DNA of 33,911 bases from SIG710 sp045648605 (GCA_045648605.1 JAZROG010000026.1:1-33911); one strand, 5' to 3'. Shown: positions 7,571 to 15,086, numbered from the stretch's first letter. The notes: generated by a model not told the origin, from the sequence alone. Numbers and translations are program-made.

Positions 7571-7765
7571 AGTATTTGCCTCTCATTTCTCAATTTTCGA
7601 AGTAATTGTGTTGGTTTCTTCACAAAACCATAACATAAAATTCTATTTATTCACAAAAAAATTTAATTCCATTTGAATAAGTGTCAAAAAACAACTATAT
7701 AATAGTATTGTGATTGGTAAAATTAACAATGCGACAAAATTGGTTAACCATAGGAGGTAGAAAAA
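7571..7765. promoter_or_regulatory. Divergent intergenic region between murC and spoVG
   Basis: This A/T-rich region must hold both promoters. For spoVG, TATAAT at 7698-7703 is a good -10, and TTGAAT at 7673-7678 is a possible -35 with a long 19-base spacer. The sigma-H pattern (AGGA plus GAAT) known for Bacillus spoVG is not recognisable. No convincing murC promoter pair was found by eye. Confidence 0.5.
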
Positions 7766-8080
7766 ATGGAAATCACCGATGTAAAAGTAAGAAAACTGTT
7801 TGATGAGGGTCCGATGAAGGCTATTGTTTCCGTAACATTTGACCACGAGCTTGCACTCCATGACATTAAGGTCATCAATGCAAGAGAAAAGCTCTTTATC
7901 GTAATGCCCAGCCGTAAGAACCCCGACGAGACATACCGCGACATCGTTCACCCGATCAACGCCTCATTCAGAGCAAAGCTCGAAGCATCTGTTCTCGAAG
8001 CCTATGAAAAGGCACTGAGCGAAGCAGAGCTTTATGAGGGTGAAGCCGAAACAGCAGGGGAGACCACAGAGGCTCTCTGA
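7766..8080 (+). CDS. spoVG: Septation/sporulation regulator SpoVG
   Basis: 104 residues with a strong TAGGAGGT SD before ATG 7766. Seen: the conserved SpoVG core MEITDVKVRKLF, then LFIVMPSRKNPDETYRDIVHPIN, followed by an acidic C-terminal tail (about residues 88-104). Known: SpoVG is a small nucleic-acid-binding protein that affects asymmetric septation in sporulating Bacillus and acts as a global, partly RNA-binding regulator in other Firmicutes. The conserved motif covers most of the protein, so the assignment is secure. It is a single-gene unit bounded by its own promoter and terminator, and it diverges from murC, which suits a link between wall synthesis and septation. Confidence 0.97.
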   Translation: MEITDVKVRKLFDEGPMKAIVSVTFDHELALHDIKVINAREKLFIVMPSRKNPDETYRDIVHPINASFRAKLEASVLEAYEKALSEAELYEGEAETAGETTEAL

Positions 8081-8106
8081 TAAGTTTCTTCATATTTTCT
8101 TCTTTA

Positions 8107-8137
8107 CCGCCGCAGGATATCCTGCGGCGGTTTTTTT
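8107..8137 (+). terminator. spoVG terminator
   Basis: A perfect 24-base palindrome (8107-8130, CCGCCGCAGGAT and its complement) is followed by seven T. On the minus strand no U tract follows, so it terminates spoVG rather than the convergent hydrolase gene, whose stop codon lies at 8136-8138. Confidence 0.95.
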
Positions 8138-9212
8138 ACATCATTTTATCAAGTATCTCGTCAATAACTATACCAATATTTTCCGCCATACGATAGAAGC
8201 CAAGATCATTTGGATGACAGCCGTCGATTGTGCAGTTATCCCTGTTATCGGAGCCGAAAAGGCTTCTTCCATCGATGAAATAAACATTCTTATCGCCCTT
8301 TTCAACAGCATAATTGAATGTATCCATTATAACGCGTCGACGTCTGTTGACATCACCCTGATTTCTTGTCCACGCATCGAGCTTTGAGATCATTATGTAT
8401 GGAGTATTAGGCTGTTTTTCTCTGAAAAGATCATAAAGGCGCTGATGGGTATCCTTCAGATATTCGACAGTCTGAGCATTGTGGTCATAATCGCAGACAA
8501 AAATACTCATATCAAGGTCGCGCAGATATTCAGCCATCGGAATCTCAGCCCTGCAGCTTCCCGAAAAGCCGAGATTTACATAATCCACATTGTTCCATGC
8601 CGAAATTATCGCCTGATAGCAGTTACCGGGTCTTGAAGCACAACCGCCCTGGGTTATTGAGGAGCCATAATAAACAATAGGCTTTATTGGTCTGTATTTT
8701 GCGCCCTCACCGATATGTCACCCCTCTTTTATTCCGATATAAACCTCTTTTGCGCCACCGTAAAGCGGGAAATTGAGGGTATAATTTGTCATTCCCTCTC
8801 TTTTCTCCACCTCTCGAAGCTGTTCAAAGCCACCGACAGCCTCAACAGGCGGGATAAATGCACACATAAACGTGGTATTCTCCGCTGTATTCCTATAAAG
8901 GTCAAAGCCGCTTTGCATTGCATGGGTCATATGGGGGGAATGAGAAAAATTCTGCTTTGTTTTTATTGCAACAAAAGGCGAATCGGTAGAAAAACGAACT
9001 CTTCCGCCGCAGGTATTGTAATTCAGCTCGCGAACACCGGGACTTACCTGCTCGGCAATATCCCGTGGCCTTCTTATAAACGCGCCCTCTTTTTCAGGCT
9101 CATAAAGACCGTAATACTCAAAAGGAGCGTTTCTTAGGTTAAACCAAACGATATCATCTCTGCCAAGTGAATTTTCAAGAGCAAAATTAGGGTCTATCTT
9201 TGCAAGTATCAT
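8136..9212 (-). pseudogene. SGNH/GDSL hydrolase interrupted by one in-frame TGA
   Basis: Seen: ATG 9212 has a TTGGAGGATC SD. The frame runs 164 codons to TGA at 8720-8718, then continues in the same frame to the stop at 8136 (358 codons in all, with no other stop). Before the TGA lies a beta-rich domain (LPLYGGAKEVYIG type). After it come PIKPIVYYGSSITQGG with the likely catalytic serine (185 counting the TGA), NLGFSGS, and DGCHPND with the catalytic Asp and His. Known: this two-domain layout is typical of bacterial SGNH carbohydrate esterases and related hydrolases. The first piece has no catalytic residues. The later ATG at 8588 would miss the serine block, and no good start lies between. 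A CGA-to-TGA change would explain it. TGA ends other genes here, so general recoding is unlikely. Read as a nonsense pseudogene, with sequencing error or readthrough as alternatives. Confidence 0.8.
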
Positions 9213-9248
9213 ATTTGATCCTCCAAAATAAACTTTCCGTTTTTTGTA

Positions 9249-9782
9249 TCAGCGATCTATCTCACCATGGCTTAGAAGTGGCTTTCCGTCTCTTATTGTA
9301 AGAACTCCAAAGCTACTCTCCTCAAATCTCGGCTCGCCAACGCTTCCGGGATTAAAAGCAATTATATTTTTTTCAAGTGGCTTGCCGCAAATGATCCTGC
9401 CCTTGACAAAGGTTTTATTAAAGGTATTATGCGTATGTCCAAAAAGCAATATATCTGCTCCTTTTTCTGCAGCATATGCTATCATTCTTTCAAAATCCGA
9501 GGGAGATTTCACATTATAAGGCCTATGCCCATGAAGCATAAGGACCTTAACCCCCTCAAAATCGAGAAGGCGTTCCCTTGGGACATCATTCCCCGAATTT
9601 GTAAGCCAATCCTCTCCGTTTCCTCGGACAAAAAAGCTCTTCTCCTCGGGAAATCCCGAATATTTCACATCCTTATATCCATCTCCAAGATGCAAAAGTG
9701 CATCTGCATCTCCGCACAGCTCAACAGCTCGCATGACCAGATCCGCGCGACCGTGTGAATCAGAGAGAACCAATATCTGCAT
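9249..9782 (-). CDS. YfcE/MJ0936-family metallophosphodiesterase
   Basis: 177 residues. Seen: the full calcineurin-type metal set is present: D8 and H10 (LSDSHG), D34 (HLGDG), N55 (VRGNGED), H84 and H86 (LHGH), H116 and H118 (FGHTHN). Known: members bind two divalent metals and cleave phosphodiesters such as bis-pNPP in vitro; the natural substrate is usually unknown. The ATG at 9782 has an AAAGGAAT SD and lies 23 bases inside the end of the lipid kinase gene, so the two are translationally coupled. The hydrolase gene follows 36 bases later. It is often annotated as phosphodiesterase YfcE. It is cytosolic, with no signal peptide. Confidence 0.93.
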   Translation of the reverse strand: MQILVLSDSHGRADLVMRAVELCGDADALLHLGDGYKDVKYSGFPEEKSFFVRGNGEDWLTNSGNDVPRERLLDFEGVKVLMLHGHRPYNVKSPSDFERMIAYAAEKGADILLFGHTHNTFNKTFVKGRIICGKPLEKNIIAFNPGSVGEPRFEESSFGVLTIRDGKPLLSHGEIDR

Positions 9783-10731
9783 ATTCCTTTTCCTCCGAAG
9801 CCTTTCTCATAGCACCCTTCGGCAGAGAAAGCTTAAAAAATTTCGGGCATATCTCAATTTCAAGCCTACTCATTTTCGTTATCTCGCCGTCAATGCAGAT
9901 ACTCTGCTCTCCGTCAAAGTCTATGCTTGCGCTCTTGCATTTGTGATATTCCGCATGCTTCATTATACGCTTGCTTTCAAGATATGTACCTTTTTTGTAT
10001 TTGCTTATCATTGTTGCAAACTGAAGTCTTGAAACGCGATTAACAAAGCAAAGGTCGATAATTCCGTCATCTGTCCTTGCAAGAGGTGCGCAATGAAAAC
10101 CGCCGCCATAAAAGCCGCCATTTGCCAATGCGCAAAGAAGAAGCTCATCTTTATCTATTTTTTTGCCATCGATAACGAAGCTTTTCAGCCTTGTTCCGGG
10201 CATTTTTACAAATTCAATGGCAACGCCCGCAATATACGCAAGTCCCGGGGAGATCATCGGACGTCTTTTTATTTTCTGAACGCTTTCCACAACAGCACAA
10301 TCGAAGCCCATATTTACAAGATTTACCGAATAGCGATCGTTTATCCGAACACCGTCGATAAGCTCCGCCTCTCCCTCGATCTGGGCAAATATATCCATAA
10401 AGATATCAGCACTGCCAAAATTCTTTATAAAATCGTTGCCTGTTCCAATAGGAATTATGGCAACCTCGGCGTTTTTCGCTCCGACTGTGCCGCCAAAGAC
10501 CTCGTTTACCGTTCCGTCACCGCCGCAGGCATAAAAGCGCATAGGCGCATCTGTCTCCGCCTCGCATCTTTCTCTGACATATCTCTCCGCATCACCTACA
10601 CAGGCAGAATAATATATCTCGTATTCCTTTTCCTTGCCGCTTTTTTCAAAGGCATCTCTTATATCGCCCTCAAGATTCTGAAGAGAATTACCTCTGCCCG
10701 CTGCGGGATTGATTATAAATATGTGCTTCAT
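9760..10731 (-). CDS. Diacylglycerol kinase family lipid kinase
   Basis: 323 residues. Seen: the DAGK catalytic domain has INPAAGRGN (7-15), CGGDGTVNEV (69-78) and IPIGTGNDF (94-102), followed by the beta-sandwich C-terminal domain (YGGGFHCAPLARTDDGIIDLC). Known: these soluble YegS/DgkB-type kinases phosphorylate lipids such as diacylglycerol with ATP. In Firmicutes, DgkB recycles the diacylglycerol released when lipoteichoic acid is made. The start has a GGGAGAG SD. It is the first gene of the kinase-phosphodiesterase-hydrolase operon and diverges from the SPOCS gene. Whether the substrate is diacylglycerol or another lipid cannot be told from sequence. Confidence 0.94.
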   Translation of the reverse strand: MKHIFIINPAAGRGNSLQNLEGDIRDAFEKSGKEKEYEIYYSACVGDAERYVRERCEAETDAPMRFYACGGDGTVNEVFGGTVGAKNAEVAIIPIGTGNDFIKNFGSADIFMDIFAQIEGEAELIDGVRINDRYSVNLVNMGFDCAVVESVQKIKRRPMISPGLAYIAGVAIEFVKMPGTRLKSFVIDGKKIDKDELLLCALANGGFYGGGFHCAPLARTDDGIIDLCFVNRVSRLQFATMISKYKKGTYLESKRIMKHAEYHKCKSASIDFDGEQSICIDGEITKMSRLEIEICPKFFKLSLPKGAMRKASEEKEYADIGSL

Positions 10732-10884
10732 TCGCTCTCCCGATTTTGATAAAGATTTTTCTTACTTCAAGTTAATATCTTATTAATTATATCACAACAA
10801 GCGAAAAAAAGCAATATTTTTTGTAATGAGAATTAAAAAAACAGCATAGATTTTAGTAAAAAGAATGCAGGAGGAGATATTTAC
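10732..10884. promoter_or_regulatory. Divergent promoter region; possible mother-cell sigma -10 for the SPOCS gene
   Basis: On the plus strand CATAGATTT at 10845-10853, about 32 bases before the start codon, resembles the CATANNNT -10 of sigma-E/sigma-K promoters. The -35 match is poor. Nothing close to a sigma-A pair was seen for the plus strand. Confidence 0.3.
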
Positions 10885-12444
10885 ATGGAAAACAAAAGTA
10901 TGAAAGCGCCCGGAGAGATTATGGAATTCACCTTTACGCCCGAAAACGAACGGGTAAAATGCCCTTTTTTTGAGAAAAACATATCTTCCGAGCTTTCCTC
11001 GGACTATACCCTTCCCGATTATCTGCCCGAAATCAGAAAAATTCTCGGAATAAGGCACAAGATCTCACCCATATCCAGATACATAGGCAATGCCATTGAA
11101 TTTTCCGGTAGAATGGACTATGAGCTTATCTACTGTGCGGAAAGCGGCGAGCTCACATCCGTTCCTCTCGGAGAGGATTTTTCCATTGAGGTAACACCCG
11201 AAATTCCGGGGTGGATAGATTGGTCCTCAGGCGGCGAGGCCTTTGCATCCTTTACGGCAGATACGGTAAATGCAAGAGCAACCGCCCCGAGAAAGCTAAA
11301 TGTAAAATGCCGTCTCATCGGAAATGTGATATGCTACGGATATGACGAGCCTTGCAGCCAAAGCACAGGCATAAAGGATGCCGAAAGGCTTCAATGCGAG
11401 GCGGAGCACATGGGCTTTAACCGCAGTATGAGCGAGGTTATCGAGCTTAATGACGAGATACCGCTCACGGGCGGTACGGAACAGTACAGGTATATTTCCT
11501 CAAACGGAAGAGTAAATATAACCGACACAAATCAAAGCGGAAATATGCTGAACTGCCGAGGTGAGCTGATATATGACACAATGGCAGAAAACAGAGAAAA
11601 CGGTGAGATCGTTCATTTTGGTGGAAAGCTTCCATTTACGCAGTCTTCTGAGCTTCCCTCAGATATTGACGGATATGCCGTTCATTCGGTCGTAGGCTAC
11701 TGTAACGATATAAAAATCTCGGACGGTGGGGACAAATATCTGCTGGATGCGGAAATCCTTCTTGAGATCGACTCACTGAATGGCGGAAAAGCAATGCTAA
11801 CGCAGGATATATTTGTCCCAAATCACGATTGCGAGGTTCTTTACCGCGATTTTAAATATGAGACTCTTTTCAAAAACGGCTGTGAAAGACTTATCCTTAA
11901 CGAAAGCATCGGCTTTAAGGAATCGGATGATGATGAAAATCAGATCATAGACTGCATCACTTGTATAAAGCTCGATCCCATAAAGCAAAGCGGAGAAGGT
12001 GCCGCCATCAGTGGAAGCCTGAAGGCGAGGATCATTTATAAAGCCAAGGGAGAATTTTCTTCTCACGATGTAAATCTTCCCTTTTCCGCAGACATAGGAA
12101 GCATACCGACCGAAGAAAAAAGAGCAATTATGATATATCCCGTAATTTGCGATGTGCGTTGCCGTTCAAAGGGCAGAGAAGCAACGATCGAAGCCGACAT
12201 TGCTCTTTCATATGCTGTAATGCAAAGAGAAAGTATAAAAATTGCCGACAGCATCAAGACCTGCGACAGAACAAAAAAGTCACGGACAGGAATAACGGTT
12301 TATTATCCCGAAAAGAATGAAAGCCTTTGGAATGTGGCAAAGAAATTCGGCATTTCCATCTCTTCCCTTTCTGCCCTTAACGGCATAAGCGGTCAAGACG
12401 CAAAAGATCCCATCACAGGCAAGCATTTTCTGATGATAAGTTGA
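10885..12444 (+). CDS. SPOCS (DUF3794) domain protein with C-terminal LysM
   Basis: 519 residues, with an AGGAGGAG SD before ATG 10885. Seen: the DUF3794 hallmark DYTLPDYLPEIRKIL is near 38-52. Repeated beta-rich segments run through the middle; two later copies are suggested around 180-280 and 310-440. A LysM-type end follows at about 468-519 (NESLWNVAKKFGISISSLSALNGI). There is no signal peptide. Known: SPOCS domains occur in spore coat morphogenetic proteins such as SpoVID/SipL, where they bind SpoIVA. LysM binds peptidoglycan or related glycans, and SPOCS plus LysM is the SpoVID/SipL layout. Inferred: a coat morphogenesis protein made in the mother cell. DUF3794-LysM proteins have several paralogs in Clostridia, so orthology to sipL is not claimed. 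Confidence 0.9.
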   Translation: MENKSMKAPGEIMEFTFTPENERVKCPFFEKNISSELSSDYTLPDYLPEIRKILGIRHKISPISRYIGNAIEFSGRMDYELIYCAESGELTSVPLGEDFSIEVTPEIPGWIDWSSGGEAFASFTADTVNARATAPRKLNVKCRLIGNVICYGYDEPCSQSTGIKDAERLQCEAEHMGFNRSMSEVIELNDEIPLTGGTEQYRYISSNGRVNITDTNQSGNMLNCRGELIYDTMAENRENGEIVHFGGKLPFTQSSELPSDIDGYAVHSVVGYCNDIKISDGGDKYLLDAEILLEIDSLNGGKAMLTQDIFVPNHDCEVLYRDFKYETLFKNGCERLILNESIGFKESDDDENQIIDCITCIKLDPIKQSGEGAAISGSLKARIIYKAKGEFSSHDVNLPFSADIGSIPTEEKRAIMIYPVICDVRCRSKGREATIEADIALSYAVMQRESIKIADSIKTCDRTKKSRTGITVYYPEKNESLWNVAKKFGISISSLSALNGISGQDAKDPITGKHFLMIS

Positions 12445-12717
12445 TATAATCAAGAGAACGGATTATGGGGGAGAGGGGATTGGGGATCTGCTGACGGTTT
12501 AATTTTGATAATTGATTATCTTAGGAGAAGTAACTTACTGTATCGCGCCTCATGCCGGCGTGGCAGTCCCTTTGGGGCGGGCCAAAGGGACTGCAGCGCG
12601 GCATGAGCGCCTAAGGTGAAAGTAACCTCTTTTAAGATAAACAATTCATGTGAACAAGCCTTCAGCACAGTATCAAACCCTAAAATTGCAAAAAAATAAA
12701 AAAATTCAAAAAAACAC
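12445..12717. other. Intergenic region between the SPOCS gene and infC
   Basis: No coding region with a ribosome binding site is seen. The stretch holds a G-rich segment just after the SPOCS stop (about 12465-12488) and a 137-bp inverted-repeat element (12510-12646). A/T-rich DNA then leads into the infC promoter. No U-tracted terminator for the SPOCS gene is obvious. Confidence 0.7.
12510..12646. repeat. 137-bp inverted-repeat element (MITE-like or structured RNA)
   Basis: The 14-base end AATTGATTATCTTA (12510-12523) is inverted at 12633-12646 with one mismatch. Inside, a GC-rich arm (CATGCCG...GCAGTCCCTTTGG, about 12551-12574) pairs with CCAAAGGGACTGC...CGGCATG (about 12582-12605). Near the ends AAGTAAC occurs on both sides in direct orientation. 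The GC-rich core differs from the A/T-rich flanks. No protein is encoded and no U tract follows. It may be a small non-autonomous mobile element or a long RNA hairpin. Confidence 0.7.
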
Positions 12718-12746
12718 TTGACAAGCAGGGCGGAGTATGTTATAAT
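12718..12746 (+). promoter_or_regulatory. Consensus sigma-A promoter of infC-rpmI-rplT
   Basis: TTGACA (12718-12723) and TATAAT (12741-12746) are separated by 17 bases, a full consensus match. Transcription would start near 12753, leaving a leader of about 150 bases before infC. Confidence 0.95.
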
Positions 12747-12752
12747 ACTACA

Positions 12753-12897
12753 GAAATAAAGCAGAGCAACCCGCTCTCACCCTGCCGCAAAGCGAGCAGG
12801 CGTTGATATTTTTTCTCTCAAATGCTGTATTGGGGGAGATTTGAGTGCGGGGAATTCCTCGCATTTTTTCATTTTAAAAATTTATTTTCGGAGGTGC
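12753..12897 (+). promoter_or_regulatory. infC leader with attenuator (L20-leader type)
   Basis: The leader contains CCTGC/GCAGG around 12780-12803 and CTCAAAT/ATTTGAG (about 12816-12845). It ends in the hairpin TGCGGGGAATTCCTCGCA followed by TTTTTT at 12846-12869, a transcription terminator upstream of the coding region. Known: infC-rpmI-rplT operons of Firmicutes are controlled by L20 binding a leader that favours premature termination (Rfam L20_leader). Inferred: the same control here. The L20-binding part was not matched to a covariance model. Confidence 0.8.
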
Positions 12898-12903
12898 ATT
12901 TTT

Positions 12904-13425
12904 ATCAGCACAAAAGAAACGCCGATCAATGAGGAAATTAAGGCAAAGGAAATTCGTGTGGTAGGTCCCGAGGGTGAGCAGCTCGGCATTATGTCAAGCG
13001 ATAATGCTCTCAAAATGGCATATGATCAGGGACTTGATCTTGTAATGATGGCGAGCCAGGCAGAGCCTCCCGTTTGCCGCATTATGGATTATGGAAAATA
13101 CCGCTTCGATAAGGAGAAGAGAGAAAAGGAAAACCGTAAGAAGCAGCAGACCGTTGAGCTTAAGGAAGTCCAGCTCTCATGCCGCATTGATAAGCATGAT
13201 TTTGAAACCAAGGTAAACCATGCACTGCGTTTTCTCGGTGCCGGCAATAAGGTTCGTTGCGTTGTTAAGTTCAGAGGACGCGAGATGAGCCATATGGAGA
13301 TCGGTAAGGAGATCCTTGAAAGATTTGCCGAAAGCGTTGCTGAGGTAGGCACGGTAGATAAGAAGCCCTCAACAGAAGGACGTTTCATGAGCATGATAAT
13401 CGTCCCCGCAAAGCCGGCTAAATAA
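12904..13425 (+). CDS. infC: Translation initiation factor IF-3, non-canonical start
   Basis: 173 residues from ATC 12904, the usual size. Known: IF-3 binds the 30S subunit, checks start-codon pairing and blocks early joining of the 50S. Seen: the N-domain INEEIKAKEIRVVGPEGEQLGIM and the C-domain KEVQLSCRIDKHDFETKVNHALRFL and VVKFRGREMSHMEIG. No ATG, GTG or TTG lies at the proper place. GGAGG (12890-12894) is followed by in-frame ATT 12898 (3 bases on) and ATC 12904 (9 bases on). An in-frame TTG at 12841 would put translation through the attenuator hairpin and is rejected. Spacing favours ATC; ATT is the alternative. Rare AUU/AUC starts of infC are known to let IF-3 repress its own translation. 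It is the first gene of the operon with L35 and L20. Confidence 0.95.
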   Translation: MSTKETPINEEIKAKEIRVVGPEGEQLGIMSSDNALKMAYDQGLDLVMMASQAEPPVCRIMDYGKYRFDKEKREKENRKKQQTVELKEVQLSCRIDKHDFETKVNHALRFLGAGNKVRCVVKFRGREMSHMEIGKEILERFAESVAEVGTVDKKPSTEGRFMSMIIVPAKPAK

Positions 13426-13526
13426 GCCGCAAAACAAGTTCATTTACAGCCAAAGCGGCTCGGCAATCCCATGCCCTGTCTGCGACTGTATGATTTAAAT
13501 TTAAATAATCAAAAGGAGAAAAGAAA

Positions 13527-13721
13527 ATGGGAAAGATCAAGACACATAAGGCTTCGGCTAAAAGATTTTCCGTAACAGGCGGCGGAAAGGTAAAGCATTA
13601 CCATGGCTCACATCGCCATAACCTGGGTCACAAGACCGCAAAGAGAAAGAGATTCCTCCGTGGAAGCGGAATTCTCAGTCATGCAATGACAGCAAACTAC
13701 AGAACACTTATTCAGAAATAA
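13527..13721 (+). CDS. rpmI: 50S ribosomal protein L35
   Basis: 64 residues, typical for bL35. Seen: MGKIKTHKASAKRFSVTGGGKVK at the start and the basic HRHNLGHKTAKRKRFLRG segment that lies against 23S rRNA, ending in a short tail. An AAAAGGAG SD precedes ATG 13527. It lies 101 bases after infC, with an A/T palindrome (TTTAAATTTAAA near 13494-13506) in the gap, and 34 bases before rplT. Known: bL35 is a small assembly protein of the large subunit. Confidence 0.98.
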   Translation: MGKIKTHKASAKRFSVTGGGKVKHYHGSHRHNLGHKTAKRKRFLRGSGILSHAMTANYRTLIQK

Positions 13722-13755
13722 TCAGCGGTATTAAAGATTTAGGAGGAATTAGAAA

Positions 13756-14109
13756 ATGGCAAGAATTAAGGGCGCTATGATGACGCGCAAGAGAAGAAAT
13801 AAAATTCTTAAGGCTGCAAAGGGCTACTGGGGTGCAAAGAGTACACACTTCAAGATGGCTAAGCAGCAGGTAATGAAGAGCGGCAACTATGCATTTGCAG
13901 GCCGCAAGATGAAGAAGAGAGATTTCAGAAGACTCTGGATCGCTCGTATCTCTGCTCAGGCAAAGGTTTGCGGAATGAACTATTCCACATTTATGCACGG
14001 TCTCAAGAAGGCAGGCATAGACCTCAACCGCAAGATGCTCTCCGAGATCGCTATCTCCGATAAGGAAGCATTTGCAGCACTCGCAGAAAAAGCTAAAGCT
14101 GCGCTTTAA
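13756..14109 (+). CDS. rplT: 50S ribosomal protein L20
   Basis: 117 residues, the usual length of bL20. Seen: MARIKGAMMTRKRRNKILKAAKGYWG and the long basic helix, then RRLWIARISAQAKVCGMNYSTFMHGLKKAGIDLNRKMLSEIA of the globular domain. A TAGGAGGAATT SD precedes the start. Known: L20 is needed early in 50S assembly and in Bacillus represses this operon by binding its leader RNA. It is the last gene, directly followed by a terminator. Confidence 0.98.
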   Translation: MARIKGAMMTRKRRNKILKAAKGYWGAKSTHFKMAKQQVMKSGNYAFAGRKMKKRDFRRLWIARISAQAKVCGMNYSTFMHGLKKAGIDLNRKMLSEIAISDKEAFAALAEKAKAAL

Positions 14110-14115
14110 TGAACT

Positions 14116-14141
14116 AAAAACCCGGTATTTACCGGGTTTTT
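14116..14141 (+). terminator. Terminator of infC-rpmI-rplT
   Basis: AAAAACCCGGT, loop ATTT, ACCGGGTTTTT: a 7-bp GC-rich stem with A and T tracts on either side, 6 bases after the rplT stop. The symmetric tracts would let it work on both strands. Confidence 0.95.
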
Positions 14142-14164
14142 GTCATAAATATCTATGCAAAAAA

Positions 14165-14190
14165 CTGCGGCGGCACGAGTGTCTCCGCAG
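14165..14190 (+). other. GC-rich hairpin before the trmH-type gene
   Basis: CTGCGG (14165-14170) pairs with CCGCAG (14185-14190), and the inner GGCAC and GTGTC extend the stem with one G-U pair. A TTTTT run lies 8 bases later (about 14199-14203), too far for a standard terminator. It could be a backup terminator or a leader structure of the methylase gene. Confidence 0.4.
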
Positions 14191-14230
14191 CGATTTGCTT
14201 TTTAACTGCCCCCTAAAAAGGAGAAAAAAT

Positions 14231-15076
14231 ATGTCTTTTAATATAAAATTTGCTCCCGATATTATAAGTGCAAGGACAAATCCTCTTGTTGTGAAGCTTA
14301 GTAAGCTGGATGAAAAAAAGCACAGAGAAGAAGAAAAATTGTTTCGTCTCGACGGAATAAAGCTCCTTCTTGAAGCTATAGATTTTGGCGCTGAGATCGA
14401 ATTTATTCTTGTTCGTGACGATTCTTATGACAGGATAATGGGAGCGATTGAGGGCCATATTGGTAAAAGAGAAATTTGTATCGATGGAATTCTTGTTCGT
14501 CTTTCAGGATCGGCTTTTGAAAAATTGTCGAGCGAAAAATCTCCCGAGGGCGTAATTACAATTGCAAAATATATTGACAAAATCCATAAAATATGTAAAA
14601 TAGAAAAAGACAGCGTTTTTTCTGCAGATGGAAAAACGCTTATGCTGGAATCGGTAAGAGATCCGGGAAATCTCGGAACTATGCTGAGAAGCGCGGCTGC
14701 ATTTGGCTTCAAAACTGTTGTTATGACATCCGATTGCGCCGATATATATAACCCCAAAACGGTGAGAGCCGCTATGGGGGCAATTTTCAAGCTTTGCATT
14801 ATCCGTGTGGATGATGCTGCAAGCGCAATTTCAGCCATAAGAAAAGACGGCAGAAGGGTGCTTGCTGCGGCACTTGACGAAGGTGCAGTAAGGTTAGGCT
14901 CGCTTGAGCTTAATGAAAATGATGTATTTCTGATTGGAAATGAGGGGCACGGACTTTCACAAGAAGCGATCGATGCCTCCGATAAAACAGTTTTTATTCC
15001 CATGTCAGAGGGCACGGAATCGCTGAATGCGGCTATTGCCGCCTCTGTATGTATGTGGGAGATGTCGAAGATTTAA
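14231..15076 (+). CDS. TrmH-family (SpoU) RNA 2'-O-methyltransferase
   Basis: 281 residues from ATG 14231, which has an AAAAAGGAG SD. A longer open frame back to 14072 overlaps rplT and its terminator and is rejected. Seen: an N-terminal substrate-binding region at about 1-110 with FRLDGIKLLLEAI. The SPOUT trefoil-knot motifs follow: LESVRDPGNLGTMLRSAAAFG (motif 1, with the N-D-P-x-N-x-G pattern), FLIGNEGHGLS (motif 2) and IPMSEGTESLNAAIAASV (motif 3). Known: SpoU enzymes 2'-O-methylate ribose in rRNA or tRNA with SAM, usually as dimers. The target is not readable; an rRNA target would suit the ribosomal neighbours. dprA follows 10 bases later. Confidence 0.94.
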   Translation: MSFNIKFAPDIISARTNPLVVKLSKLDEKKHREEEKLFRLDGIKLLLEAIDFGAEIEFILVRDDSYDRIMGAIEGHIGKREICIDGILVRLSGSAFEKLSSEKSPEGVITIAKYIDKIHKICKIEKDSVFSADGKTLMLESVRDPGNLGTMLRSAAAFGFKTVVMTSDCADIYNPKTVRAAMGAIFKLCIIRVDDAASAISAIRKDGRRVLAAALDEGAVRLGSLELNENDVFLIGNEGHGLSQEAIDASDKTVFIPMSEGTESLNAAIAASVCMWEMSKI

Positions 15077-15086
15077 GGAGGAAAAA

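Noticed and set aside
8136..9212. Genome-wide UGA recoding or selenoprotein to explain the TGA
   Set aside because: TGA ends several intact genes here, including spoVG, topA and nadD. The position is not catalytic, and no SECIS-like hairpin is evident just after the TGA.
12841..12903. infC start at TTG 12841
   Set aside because: It lies in the attenuator stem region, lacks an SD at proper spacing, and would add a sequence unlike IF-3 before the conserved start.
14072..14230. N-terminal extension of the SpoU methylase
   Set aside because: The extension covers the end of rplT and its terminator. The SD at 14217-14224 sets the start at 14231.
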